A DNA stretch of 64,000 nucleotides from Lepraria neglecta (GCA_033220425.1 CM065648.1:3782001-3846000), one strand, 5' to 3'. Positions 12,476 to 25,193 are shown, counted from the first letter of the stretch. A program made the numbers and translations. The notes: generated by a model from the letters alone, not told the origin.

Positions 12476-12988
12476 TATTATAATCAGGAAATATGATCAG
12501 GGATGCGCTCAAGGAGCGTAGCACCCGTTATGGTTCGAGTCGACGAATTAGCGTCCGACTCGGACAGACCCTGAAGGCTTGGTATGTTAAGCGATGAGCG
12601 CAGTGGTCGCAATGAGCGCAGTGCGATTAGTACGATCAGTGCGATCAAGAAGGCTTGGCATATTAAGCGATAAGCGCAGTGGTCGCAATGAGCGCAGTGC
12701 GATCAGTGCGATCAGTGCGATCAAGAATGCTTGGCACGGATTTCGTATATCTATATATACGGAGCACTACTTACCACTTGGAGCATCGTGCTCAACTTAC
12801 TTACTATTCAATTGTTTACTATATACGATAGATCTCTTAGGCTAGGCACTAAATATATATTATCTAATCATATACCAGACCCGCTTAGTATTACTTGAAG
12901 CCTACTTCACCTCTTGTGTAGTAACACCGCCATCCCCATTGAGAATCAATCTATACACGACCGTCGGTACGCAACACGGTTCGTAACA
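12476..12988 (+). repeat. 3' LTR of A
   Basis: The 513-bp LTR corresponds to the TGTTACGATCAGG start seen intact at 63809 and ends CGGTTCGTAACA. U3 contains two ~77-bp tandem units (about 12590-12725) with GCGATGAGCGCAGTGGTCGC and runs of the 9-mer GCGATCAGT. It abuts the LTR of B tail-to-tail. Confidence 0.8.
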
Positions 12989-13435
12989 GTGCGATGGTCG
13001 TAGTGTAGATTGATTCTTACTAGGATGGGGGTATAATAGAGCAAGAGTATAAAGCAGGCTTTAAGTAATACTAAGTAGGTCTAGTATATAATTAGATAAT
13101 ATATATTTAGTGCCTAGCCTAAGAGATCTATTATATATAGTAGATACTAGATAAAAATAGAAGTAAGTTAAGTACGGTACTCTAGGTAGTAAGTAAGTAC
13201 TCCTATATATAGTAATAGGAAATCCCGCTAAGTATTCTATAATCGTATTAATCGTACTGCTATTATTACTATTATTATTCTTGATTATATTAATCGCACT
13301 ACTATTATTACTATTATCGCTTAGTATACTAAGCCTTTAGGGTCTATCTAAGTTGGATACTAATTTATTAACTTAAACTATAACGGGTGCTACGCTCCTT
13401 AAGCGTATCCCTAATTATATTTCCTAATTATAATA
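12989..13435 (-). repeat. 3' LTR of B
   Basis: The 447-bp LTR is in reverse complement. Its outer few bases are missing where it meets the LTR of A. Inner end TTTCCTAATTATAATA corresponds to the family start TGTTACGATCAGGAAA. Confidence 0.75.
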
Positions 13436-13439
13436 TTAG

Positions 13440-13930
13440 CTCCCTCTCCTAGATTTCTCGTCCTAAGAAACTATCTATCCTTTATACTACCCTAAAGTAC
13501 TAGATAATCTACTAACCCTTCTATCCGGTTAAAGGAACTAGCTACCGAACTATCCGAGTTCGTAATACAACCGTATTCCCGATATATTACTAGTAGCAAG
13601 TAGTACTTAATAGGTAAAGGCTCCGATAGGTATTCTAGCTATATAGGTAGTAGTAGGAAATATAACCTTATAGTATTACCCCTTAAAATATATCGTATTA
13701 AAAAACGATGAAACGAGCTATATTCCGAGCAAAAGAATACGCTAGTAAAACTTATATATATCTAGGTATAGCTTAACTCTATTAAAGATAAGAAGAAGAA
13801 GATAGTTAATTATAAGCTTTAGAATATTAGGGAATTAGAGGAGGATCAACGTATTACTCCTACGTCGCCTGGTAACTTAATATTTAATATCTCGTCCGGG
13901 GAATTCGATCCCCCCGGCGGGCTAGAAGCC
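13440..13930 (+). pseudogene. Antisense accessory frame in B, decayed
   Basis: This plus-strand frame is antisense to B and starts beside the LTR. Its beginning matches the E version (PSPRFLV-RNYLSF-like, then KELATELSEFVI). It is a fossil with no recognised function. Confidence 0.5.
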
Positions 13931-16900
13931 CCTGAGAACTTTAACTAGTCTTCTCTTATCTCTAATAGAACTCTCTTAGATATTCCCTATAGTTTCCCGC
14001 AAGGTTCTTAAGAGGTTCCTAGGTATTTTCCGTTTTATTATACCCTTTCTATTTAACTAGGTAGAACTAATTTCTCCTATCTAGGATCCTCTTAACCTTA
14101 TACTCTATTTCTTCCTTAATATTATAGTAGAATATTTCTTAAAGAGGTATACTAGAGTCCGCTAGCTCTAGAAGCGAGATATAGAATACTAGATATACCT
14201 TAGCGTTAGATAGTAGTTAGAGTTTATAGTTAATAGGTCCCTTTACCTATTTAATTAAAAATAGTTCGACCTTAATATAATCTAGTTTCTTACTTAGTCT
14301 TATTATTCTTATATTTTTTATTAGGGGGTATACTTTATCCCCCTCTTTTAGCTAAGGAATATTCTTTCTCTTTCTATTAACTTATTCCTTTAACCTACTA
14401 TTTAAGCTTTTAATAGACCTTTATATATCTTTATATAAATTCTTAAGCTCCTCTACCTTAACTAAGGCCTTTTCTATATTAGGTTCGTTCCTTAGATCTA
14501 GAAATATATTTATATTCTTCCTATAGTTAGTAAAGAATAGGGTTAGTCCTATCGTATCTAATCTCTTATTATTATACGCTAGTTATACTATTAGAAGTAG
14601 TAAAACCTAGTTATCTTACTTTTAGTTCACGTAATATCTTAAATATACTTCTATCGTTTAATTTATATATTCTATCTATCTATCTATCTATCTATAGATA
14701 ATATACTATTAATATCTAGAGTTTAGTTCTAATTACTACTATAAGCGTTCTCTAGTAGTTAGAAGTAAATAATTTATCCCTATCGGATATTATTAACTTA
14801 GGTATACTATAGTCCCTTATTAGCCTATCGAGTAGTATAAAGGCTAACTAGTCTACTTTATATATTTCCTTAAAAGGTATTATAATAGTATACTTTATAA
14901 GTTTATCTATAATGACTATAATTAAATTAAAGGTATCCTACGTAGCTAGATCTTTCGAAGGTAGTAGCTTGACTATAAAGTCTATTATAATATCGTCCTA
15001 TAGTAACTCTAGTATAGGAGTAAACTATATTTATCTATACTTGGCGTATTATACCGCCTTATTCTACTAATACTCGATATATTCTTTAATATATTATTTA
15101 ATACGCGCTCGAAGCTTCGGCGCTATATATCCTTATCCTAGAAGTTCTATAGTCTTAGATACTCCTAGGTAACCTTGTAAAGGGTTATTATAGTAATCCC
15201 TAATTACTTCTTTAATATATATATCAGGTAAGTAGATCTTATCCTAGTATTTAAGTAATACCGAATCCTACTAATCCTTCCGTAGGTTTATTATAAATAT
15301 ATTATTATTATAGGCCTTTACAATCTTATTAGTTATATTAGGTCCTAATATATAAAGGGTCGTAGCTAATACCTAGTATAGTACTAGCGATCCGTCCGCT
15401 TCTTTCTTTAGAATTAGTTACTCTATAATATTCTTTTCCTCTATATAGTCTAATCGCCTACTAAGGGTATCTACTCGACTATTATCTTTTCCTAGAGTAT
15501 AGGTTATCTTAAACTTATATTAACCTAATAGTTCTAACTATCGAACTTATCTTCTATTTAACTCTTTCGTTATTATAAAATTAAGAAGATTCTTATAATC
15601 TATAAAGATAGTTAGGTCCGAGTAGCTCTCTACGTATATATACTAGTTCTATAATATATATACTACGGTAAGTAACTCCTTATCGTATATATTATAATTC
15701 TATTCTACTACTAATATCTTCCTTAAGTAGTAGGTAACTAGATACTACTTTTAGTCTTTTATTTAATATAGGTATACTTCGATTATAAGATCCGAGGTAT
15801 CTATTTCGATATAGGCCGATTCGTTAGCCTAAAAGGTATAGAGTACTAGTAGATCTATATATACCTTCTTTAGTATATTAAATAATTTTAATTAGTCTTT
15901 TCCCTATATAAATCCGATATCTTTCTTCGTAATATCTATTAGAGATAGTACTTTCTTTAAGTAGCCCTCGATAAACTTCCTATTAAAGTTGGCAAATCCT
16001 AAGAAGCTTTATACTACTTTAATATCCTATAGTATAGACTATTTAGTAATAGCCTTAATCTTTTCCGGGCTTATACTAATACCTTTTATACTAACTATAA
16101 ATCCTAGAAATTCTACTAACTATCGATAAAATTCGTACTTTTCTAGTTTAAGAAGAAGTTTCGCTTATAATAGGTATTCGAGGATATCCTATATATACTC
16201 TATATATTCTTTCTTATTCTTAGAATAAATTAGTATATTATTAAGGTACGCTATCGCTATTCGATCTAAGTATACTTATATAATATTATTAATAAGTACT
16301 TAGTAGATTACTAGTACGTTAGTAAGTCTAAACGGTATTACTAGATACTTATAGTAGCTATATCTTATTCGGAAGGTAGTTTTCTATTCTTCGCCTTCTT
16401 TTATCTAAATTAGGTTATATATACCTCTAAGATCTAGTTTAGTAAATATCCTTACTTTACCGAGCCGGTTCTATAGCTCTCCTATATTTAGTAATAGATA
16501 TCTATTCTTAATTATAATATTATTTAACTTTCGATAGTCGATATATAGTCTTAAGCTTCTATCTTTCTTTAGTATAAAGAGGATAGGATAACCTACTAGT
16601 AATTTAGATTCCCGAATAAATCCCTTTTTAAGGTTCTTATTAATATACCCGCGAAGTACCTTAAGTTCCTTTTCTAATAATATATAAATAGGTCTAAATA
16701 TTAGCTATTTACTAGATTCGAGTTCGATCTTATAATCCTATAGCTAGTACCTAGATAATACTTCTATATTCGTCTCTTCCTTAAATAAGTATATCTATTT
16801 ACTATACTCTTAAGGGATAGAGGGTATATCGGTTCCTCCCTTAACTCTTACTTCCTTATCCCGCTAACCTTTACTAGTAACTATAGAGTCGGACTACCGT

Positions 16901-17853
16901 TTAGTACCGTCCTTATATAAAGCTAAGGTAATATATACCTCGACCGGTCTTCGGTTCAGCTTCTTATCTATTATTATATACTATCGATATATAGGCTCGA
17001 TTTTAGTAATATAGCCAAATCGTCTAATTTCGAGTACTCCTCTTATCTAATCGATTATTAGGTTATACTTCTTTAACTAAGCTATTTCTAAAATTATATA
17101 ATAGATAGCTATCCTAATAATATTAAAGGTAATCTCCTTATAGTAGTACTAAATTATAATAGGTAACGAAAGTATCTCTTTATCTACCTTTCCTATTAAT
17201 AGTATTAACCCGTTAGCTATCTAAAGGTTATACTACTATAAATTCTTCTAAGTTAGTATTCTAGTTATCCGTACTAAATCCCGTAAAATAAAGTTCCTAG
17301 TAGCTCTAGAATCTATTATCGCAACGGTCCGCTATCTATTAATAATTACTAGTATTTTATATATATATTATATTACGCGGAATATAGATATTATTTAGGG
17401 GTTAATATATTAATCTCCTTATAGCTACCCCTACTATAAGGGATTACTCTTTTCCCGCTTATAGGAGTAGAAACCCTACCTTTAACTTAGACTATATATA
17501 TTTCTTATAGTTATTATATAGATAGGCGTACTATTCTACTAAATAGTACTCTCTTATACTTAGATTATAGTTTAACTCTCTAATAACTCTTTTTAACTAT
17601 TCTTTATCGCGTCCTAGAAAGTATTAATAAATTCTTTTTATAGCGAGGTACTATAGATATCTATTTTCCTAGTATTTATAATAATAGCTATATCCGTAGG
17701 ATAGTATTCTTACCGGTCCCTTAGCGATATTCCTTAGTATACTATACTATACGTAGTAAAGCGATATATATTCTTCCTATAGTATACTCTTATAACCTTA
17801 GTAATTTCGATCTATCCGATAGTCTAGCTATATATATTCCTTAGAGCTTTCTT

Positions 17854-17872
17854 CATCGCGCTTTCCCAAAAG
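17854..17872 (+). repeat. Left TIR of Y
   Basis: CATCGCGCTTTCCCAAAAG is the exact inverse of the last 19 bases of Y. The first C could instead belong to a 6-bp TSD; both readings restore B. Confidence 0.85.
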
Positions 17873-18954
17873 TTGCTAGGAAATCCCGAGTTGCCGAGCG
17901 CGCCGGTAGGGCTAATAGTTACGTTCAGCGGAATTAGCAACTCAATATTACTAATAGTATCAAATCAGCTCGATCTATAACTTAATACTACTGATTTAAC
18001 GATGTTAGGTTAGTTAGCAATTAGATATTACTATTAGTATAATATATAACCAATTAGTAATTAGATATTACTATTAGTATAATATCTAACCAATTAGTAT
18101 ATCTATTATGCGTTTAGCTAGCTATTAGCTCAATTAATAATATAACGCTACTAATATATAGCTACTAGTTTTCTTTTATTATAATTGATTACTTCTTATA
18201 TAGTCTATATATTTCTACTAATTAGTAGCTATATATCTTCTATACAAGATATAAGTAGATAGTCGAATCTAAATAAAGTCTTCTATATATATAATTCGTT
18301 TAAAATATAGCTACTACTAATAGCTCCTTTAGTATATAAAAGCTCGTTATTAGTAATATTAATATAAGTTTAACTCGCGCTTATACTAATCCTTCTTTAA
18401 CTTCTTTACGGGTTATTTAACTATACTTTCCTCGATTCTATAACGACCTATTATCCGCTAATTCGACTATATCTTCTACTCCTTATAATTCGAGTAAATA
18501 ACTAAGATAGAGAGTTACGATACCTAGTTACCGAACTATTAGCGGTACCTAGCAAAACTCTAGTAGATTAGAGGCGTATATATTTCGCCCTTTTTTGCCC
18601 TTGTCCGATTAGTATCCGACTCGGGTTTTATACTATCCGAGTAGTATCTAACTTAGGTTTACCCTATCCGAGTCGGATAAATATTTAGCTAGACGTTTCT
18701 TAATATTTCTTCTCGTAGTTTATAGTCTCGTCGCTATTATTTTAGTAAAGTATCGCTATAGATACTTAATATCCGACGAATTTACTCCCTATCTTCCCCG
18801 ATAGACTTTATATACAATACCGCGAGCTTAATAACCCCCCTACTCCTTAGCTTACCGAAGTACCCGAATATTAGTAACGTACGAGGGCTATAGACTCGAT
18901 ACTAAAGCAAGTAAATATTATACGCGCAAGATACTATATAGCCTACTAATATAA
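17873..18954 (-). other. Y subterminal region
   Basis: The region holds the tandem TTAGATATTACTATTAGTATAA-type subterminal repeats (about 18010-18110). The empty target of Helitron 1 is at 18079/18080, and a cluster of TCCGACTCGG/CCGAGTCGGA motifs lies at about 18613-18680. No gene is recognised; the sequence is strongly RIPed. Confidence 0.6.
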
Positions 18955-19685
18955 TCTTTCTTCTAATAATAGATTATGAGGAAATTCGGAGCAATTCCGC
19001 ACTTGTAGCCAATTAGATTGGCCCTATATTCTGTATTCCCTCTCTCGGCTAGCGCCTTCAACTACCAAAACTTGAATTCGTATCGCAACTTCTTTGCACT
19101 ACTTCCCCGCGCCATATACGTTATATGATATCGAGATGATTTCATATGTTTTGGAGTCAATTATTAGCTTGCTTGCGCATCAAGAATTTTTAGAATCGAT
19201 CTATTTACGCAATAGTTATGAGCAAAAGAAGCGTTTTCGCCATATTCTATATATACCGCGAGCTCGGTGGCAAATACCAAGCATTGAGCTGAATACGCAC
19301 CGTAACTTCTTTGCAGTACTTCCCCGCGCCATATACGTTATATAATATCGAAATAATTTCATAAGTTTTGGAACCAAGTATACGCTTTCCAACGCCGTTC
19401 GAATTTTGAAATTTGGCTAAGGTTTGGCTAAGGAAAGCTCAAAAAACATGTTTTTGCCTGCGGACTTCCCTGAGGCTACCCCCGCAGCCGCCCTCGACGT
19501 ACTAATATACTAAATCCTTAATAACTTTTGTACTATTAGGATTAGGGCTTAACTTTATATATATAAAATATACTATAAATAGAGGGCTTTCTAATTAGGC
19601 TTAAATTTTGAAAATCGAGTATTAAATAAGCGAGATATAGTAGTTTTTACGGTAATCTTCTGTGAAGATTACGGGCACTAACTTG
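18955..19685 (+). mobile_element. Helitron-like element, copy 2
   Basis: The 731-bp element starts TCTTTCTTCTAATAATAG after A (18954) and ends GGGCACTAACTTG before T (19686). The 9-bp-stem hairpin is at 19652-19672, again 13 nt before the end. The empty site is in Y-left at 3279/3280. It has fewer internal units than copy 1 and no coding capacity beyond chance ORFs. Confidence 0.75.
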
Positions 19686-20467
19686 TATAGCTATAATTAA
19701 ATATACCGAAGAGAGGATTAATACCGCTATAGTAATTAAAACTATAGGTTAGTTCTTTATATTAGAGGTTTTCCTTAAGACTAAAGCCTTAACTTTAGAT
19801 ATAGCGAGGGCGGTTAGTAATAGTATCTCTTCCGCTCTATCGACCTAGATATATTTATAGTATTATCTCTCTTCCTTTTAAGGGTTTTTACTTAGATTTA
19901 TAGTATTATCTAAGAAGGATTTAGTAGGAATTTAGCGTGGATTCGTCGCGCTGCCTTAGAATTATTTATTAGGAATTTAGGGTAATATATTATAGTATAT
20001 TAGTCCTAGTCGATGAAACTATTAATATAGAATATCTCTTTTCCTCTAACCGTTCCCGGTACTAGATAAGTACTTCGCTCGATATTTAGTAGTCTATAGA
20101 AGCGGCGAGCGTCTATTATTCGAGGATTAAGTATAAACGACACCTATACCTTTTTAACTTCGACTATTCTATAGTAGTCTTATACCTACCCTAGATATTA
20201 ATAATTAAAGACTTCTATAAGGGTAGCCTATATATAAGTAGGTCGTTACTTAAAGTCCCTATTACTAAGATCCTTTACCTCTATAATAACTAAGACCTTA
20301 CTAACTAACTTTCCCTTCTATATAGTTTCCGGGTTTCGACTCTTATAGTCTTATTCTCGGATCTATATATAATCTCTACGCTAGATAAAATACTATAAAT
20401 GTTTATAAAGTCTATAGACTACTAAATCCTTATAGAGATATCCTAAATTAGAGGAGTCCTCTCCTAT

Positions 20468-20973
20468 CCCTTAACCTATTAATCGAGTAGCCACCCCGAT
20501 CTATAGGAGATCGTGCTATATACGGTTAGCGGTAGCTAAGCGAGCCAATCAGATTTATTTGTGGTTATAAACATGCAATTCCATCCAATATTCGGATGAT
20601 TTATAGCAGCGTTTTCGCTTGCAACGAGTATTGCTACACCCCTAATAGCTTTCTGCAGGTATCCGATTTCTAACTTGCTCCAGCGAGGGCTTGCTTTTAA
20701 GGGCTTCCTTCGTAGTAGTAGGAAGCGTATTACTAGCTCCCGGTAGCTCTTCCTCGTTGAGGGCCATTGTAGTACTTTGCGCAAGCGATATAGGGTGGCT
20801 ATAGTAGAGTATAAAGCTAAAAATCGTTATTATCGTCATTTTCACGGTGGAGTAAATAGACTAGTAAATATCCATTTATGGTTAGCTTATTGCTTATTTA
20901 GGCTAAACTCCGAAGCCCTAACCCTAATAATCTCCTGCAGATCGGGGTGGCCGCCCGATCAACAGGTTAAGGG
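20468..20973. mobile_element. 506-bp TIR element (MITE-like)
   Basis: Inverted termini of 44 bp (20468-20511 and 20930-20973) begin CCCTTAACCT and include GCCACCCCGATCT. The element is flanked by AT on both sides, and Y-left (about 2496-2500) shows the uninterrupted target. CA and TG dinucleotides are well retained, so it largely escaped RIP, either as a late arrival or because it is short. Small ORFs inside (for example 20642-20845 minus) show no recognised domain. The superfamily is uncertain: a 2-bp TSD would fit Tc1/mariner-like elements, but those duplicate TA and here the repeat reads AT. Confidence 0.7.
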
Positions 20974-21354
20974 ATAGTCTTCTAATATACGAGGCCCGAA
21001 TAGATATAGACCGGGTAGCTCTCAACCCAGCTACAGTCTGCCTCCCTTCTATTAATATCTAGGTTCGAGGTTGTACTACCTCTATTTAGTATTTTCGCTC
21101 GGTATACCTTAAGAAACGCAGCCAGGCTTTAGAGAAACCTAGCTATATTCAGCTATTCAGCCATATCTCTCGCCGTTTGCCAGTAACGACTATCGTATTT
21201 ATATAGGTATCTTAATATATAGCGCTCTTCCGCGTCTACTCGCCATCCTAGTTAGTATAGATCTAGGAGGACCCCGGCCTTTATACTTTTCTTGTCTTCT
21301 TGTTTTCTCCTCTAACTAAGTAATATAGGCTCCGTCTCTTAGAAATTTTTAATA

Positions 21355-23144
21355 TCTTTCTTCTAATAATAGATTATGGCGAAATTCGGAGCAATTCCGC
21401 ACTTGCAGCCAATGAGATTAGCCCTATATTCAGTGTTCCCTCTCTCGGCTAGCGCCTTCAACCACCAAAACTTGAATTCGCATCGCAACTTCTTTGTACT
21501 ACTTCCCCGCGCCACATACATCATATGATATCGAGATGATTTCATATGTTTTGGAGTCAATCATTAGCTTGCTTGCGCATCAAGAATTTTTAGAATCGGC
21601 CCATTTACGCAATAGTTATGAGCAAAAGATGCGTTTTCGCCATGTTTTGCGGGCAGCGCGAGCTCGGTGGCAAATGCCAAGCATTGAGCTTGGCGCCTCC
21701 GGACCCTAGAACATCAAAAGTTGAATGCGCACCGCAACTTCTTCGCAGTAATGCCCCGCGCCACATATATCATATGATATCGAGATAATCTTATCAGTTT
21801 TGGAACCAAGCATACGCTTTCTAATACCGTCGAAATTTTCAAAATCGGTCTATTTGCGCAAAACTTATAAGCAATATTCGCACATGGCGATATGGCACCG
21901 GATTGCCTATTCGCACATGGCGATATGGCGGCAGGTTGGCTATTCGCACTGTTGGCGATATAGCACCGGATTGCCTATTCGCACATGGCGATATGGCGTC
22001 GGACAGCCTATTCGCACATGGCGATATAGCGGCGGATTGCCTGTTCGGCATATGGCGATATGGCACCGGATGGCTCATTCGCACATGGCGATATGGCGAC
22101 GGATTGCCTATTCGCATATGGCGATATGGCGGTATGTTGCCTATTCGCACTGTTGGGGATATGGCACCGGATTGCCTATTCGCACATGGCGATATGGCGC
22201 TGGATTACCTATTCTGCACATGGCGATATGGCACCGGATTGCCTATTCGCACATGGCGATATGGCGGTAGATTGCCTATTCGCACAGTTGGCGATATGGC
22301 ACCGGACAGCCTATTCGCACATGGCGATATGGCGGCAGGTTGCCTATTCGCACATCGAGATATGGCACCGGATTGCTCTATTCGCACATGGCGATATGGC
22401 GGTAGATTGCCTATTCGCACATGGCGATATGGCATCGGATTGCCCATTCGCACTGTTGGCTATATGGCACCGGATTGCCTATTCGCATATGGTGATATGG
22501 CGGTATGTTGCCTATTCGCACTATTGGGGATATGGCACCGGATTGCCTATTCGCATATGGTGATATGGCGGTATGTTGCCTATTCGCACTGTTGGGGATA
22601 TGGCACCGGATTGCCTATTCGCATATGGTGATATGGCGGTATGTTGCCTATTCGCACTGTTGGGGATATAGCACCGGATTGCCTATTCGTATATGGCGAT
22701 ATAGCGGTATGTTGCCTATTCGCACTGTTGGCGATATGGCACCGGATTGCCTATTCGCACATGGCGATATAGCGATCAGGTTACCTATTCGATATAACGG
22801 CAGGTTGGCTATTCGCACATAGAGATATGGCACCGAATTGCTCATTCGCATATGGCGATTTGGCGGTATATTGCCTATTCGTTCCGGGGGCGAAAAGTGT
22901 CCTGGAACCATCCGAACCATACAAAGCTTCAAAGATTATTTCTGCATCCTAGAGCTATCTAAATAGCTAGCTTTTATATATACCAAAACCGTTACTATTA
23001 TACAAAGTTATAGATAAGCTTATAATTTAACACTATAGATAGATTACTTTCTAATTTCGCTTAAATTTTCTAAATAGAGTATAAAATAAGCGAGATATAT
23101 TCGTTTTACGGTAATCTTCTGTGAAGATTACGGGCACTTACTTA
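21355..23144 (+). mobile_element. Helitron-like element, copy 3, with minisatellite
   Basis: The 1790-bp element lies between A (21354) and T (23145). It starts TCTTTCTTCTAATAATAG and ends GGGCACTTACTTA, with the hairpin at 23111-23131. The empty site is in Y-left at 2118/2119. Its left part matches copy 1 until about 21870, then a minisatellite (21876-22880) replaces part of the body. After it, about 160 bp of unique sequence leads into the common 3' end. Confidence 0.75.
21876..22880. repeat. 33-35-bp minisatellite, about 30 units
   Basis: Units run CTATTCGCACATGGCGATAT followed by GGCACCGGATTGC, with variants CACTGTTGG and GGCGGTATGTTGC. Most are 33 bp (11 codons, CLFAHGDMAPD-like), some 35 bp. 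Because unit length is mostly a multiple of three and the unit has no stop, overlapping ORFs of 100-240 codons open in several frames on both strands. I regard none as a gene. CA and TG are abundant, so the array is not RIPed. Confidence 0.85.
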
Positions 23145-24780
23145 TCCTATATAATTATTAACTTAATATAGCGTTCGTTATATTCTATTAATTACTCCTA
23201 GTAATCTTTATACTTATTTATTCGGTTATAGTAATTCTTTAGTAATATCGGATATACCCTTTCCGAGGCTTAGGTACTATATCTATCTAGCGGACCGTAG
23301 TATCTAATTATATTAATATAATAACTAATACTATAGAATTTGGGAAAGTTGAAAGTTTGCTCGCCCGTTTTCTTATTAACTGGCCTATATTTTCGAAATA
23401 CCTCCTTGAGTAGATCAATCCTTTCTAACGCTACGTTTATATATTCTAGTATTACTTTATTATAGGATTAGTATCTTATAAGTATAATAAAGTTAATAAT
23501 AGCTCGTCCTATATATAGTATATCTAGGGTTTTTTCGGATAATAGAGGAGCGAAGACGGGTATTATAATCTATAATATCTCTTTACTCTCCTCTCCTATC
23601 TATTAGCTTAGCTTACTAAACTCCCGAAATCACCTTAGCTTAGTAAATTTAGGTATAGCTCGAAACCGGGCGTCGATTAAGGCTTATACCTTAAGCTTTA
23701 TTTATCCCTCTCCGATATACTCCCTAAGCCAGTCTAGGAGGTAGTTTAATAGCCCTTTAACTATTAATTAGTATAATATATTAAACGTCTATAGTTAGTA
23801 GACGTTAACTGCGAAGTAGCCGTCTGTAAAGTTAGGCCGGTTATATACTATTATATCTAGTAATACCCTAGATATATTCTTATCGTACGTTTTTTATATC
23901 TATAACTACTCTATAGTCTATTCAGGTATTTGCTTTAGATATAGTTTTTCAGGATATAGTTATTCCTATTCATTTAGTAGTACTAAGTAGACCGGATAGT
24001 ATTTACTGCTCTTGATCGAGGTTATTAAAACTTGTTCCTTATAGTCGCCTAGTATAGACGCGAGTATTAGGTAGTATTATTATATTCATCCGTCTACGTA
24101 TATAATAAGGATCCCCTTCGGCGCCAGCTCCTTAAGTACTTTAAAAGAATATTATTAGTATATTAAGTAAGATCCGTATTTCGGCCGGCTTACCCTCGAC
24201 TATAAGCCCTATAGCGTAGTAATATACCTCGGCTTTTATACTATTATAGACTAATAGTACTAGTCCAAGCAATATTATCCCGGGCCGAACCTATACCTAC
24301 CGAATACCTCGATCGAGATTACCGATAGTAATATAGACTGGCTATACCTATTAATCTCCGTGTATCCGTAATAAATAGGTCTTATCTAACGATATTATAA
24401 CCGGTACTACTATTAAGCTATTAGGGAGCTTATCTTATATCTCCTACTACTAGTAGGCTATATATATCTTACTAACGATTAGACCCCCGTCAAGGTTTCG
24501 CTAGCGTATCGGTATATAGTTAATACTCGAATTAAAAGGTTTATATCCGATAAGAGTTCGTATTATACCTATTATATCGAAGTAGAGTATATAATATATT
24601 CTAGTTGTCTCGTCCGGTTAAATCGATAGGATACTAAACGCTTACCGAGACTATCTACTAGTAGTAGCAGAATACTTTATAGTATATAGCTTAGATTTTA
24701 GTTATAGAGCGCTATTAAAGCTATAGGGTCCGTGGAAAGGTCGTAATCGAGTATCTTTAAAGAAATTATCTATTATACCG
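23145..24780 (-). other. Y segment: core of the transposase pseudogene
   Basis: The stretch is colinear with 484-2118 in reverse complement. It holds the best-preserved transposase motifs on the minus strand. It ends at the TSD of chromovirus C (TACCG, 24776-24780). Confidence 0.65.
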
Positions 24781-25193
24781 TATTACGACCCACGGTAGTT
24801 ATATACCTAATGGTGCGATAACCAACCGTAGAGGTTCGTATATCTTATACTTCTGTAGGAGAGGAGTCACTTAGGTAGAATAGCAGTCTTCGGTTATATA
24901 GGTAATCAATACGTTCTATATTAATAACTAGTAAAGTATAGTACAAGGAATACCAGGAAGATTAACCAAGTTGAATATACTATTCCAAATAGTAGGAAGA
25001 CCCCTATATATATAGATATAAGAAATCCTACCAAGTATTCTATAAGCGTTATGAGCGCACGGCGCTTATTGCGCTTATTATTCTTGAGCGCTATAAGCGT
25101 ACAGCGCTCGTTGCGCTCATTGCTTCAGCTACTAGTCCTGTCTATAGCACCTTGTCCTATAGGATAGTCCTATTAGAACCTATAGTTCTAATA
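24781..25193 (-). repeat. 3' LTR of C
   Basis: The 413-bp LTR is in reverse complement; ends correspond to TGTTACGACC and GGTTCTAACA. U3 carries two GAGCGC/GCGCT-rich repeat blocks (about 25045-25125), against one in the 5' LTR. Confidence 0.8.

Larger units (their letters stand above)
6231..12988 (+). mobile_element. Chromovirus A (Ty3/gypsy LTR retrotransposon), fossil
   Basis: The element has two LTRs (6231-6646 and 12476-12988), gag (about 6680-7480), a zinc-knuckle region (about 7500-7560), protease (about 8510-8800) and reverse transcriptase (about 9190-9640, with the catalytic YLDD box near 9596-9617). RNase H (about 9990-10400), integrase (about 10600-11700) and a carboxy-terminal chromodomain (about 11830-11920) follow. 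The order PR-RT-RH-IN-chromodomain places it among chromoviruses. It is heavily RIPed and broken throughout (dozens of breaks). The LTRs match in R/U5 but differ in U3, and no TSD pairs the two ends, so it may be a recombinant. Confidence 0.85.
12989..17853 (-). mobile_element. Chromovirus B (Ty3/gypsy), main part, fossil
   Basis: This reverse-oriented relative of A has its 3' LTR at 12989-13435. Moving right come the antisense accessory frame (about 13440-13930), chromodomain (about 14020-14110), integrase (about 14200-15300), RNase H (about 15480-15850), reverse transcriptase (YLDD box near 16230-16256) and protease (about 17000-17350). The gag-pol linker is split by Y at 17853; B resumes at 57511-57578 before element G interrupts it. 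Its 5' LTR and gag are outside the window. It is heavily RIPed with many breaks. Confidence 0.85.

Noticed and set aside
6231-12988. A as a clean insertion in fragment H with TSD
   Set aside because: The sequence after 12988 is the LTR of B, not the continuation of H, and the 5-bp flanks do not match.
20536-20977. Small ORFs inside the 506-bp TIR element as a transposase
   Set aside because: All are under 85 codons, overlap each other and lack any DDE-type or DNA-binding motif I can see.
21903-22631. 242-codon open frame and its overlapping neighbours
   Set aside because: They are produced by a stop-free 33-35-bp minisatellite; frames shift between unit types and no domain is recognisable.
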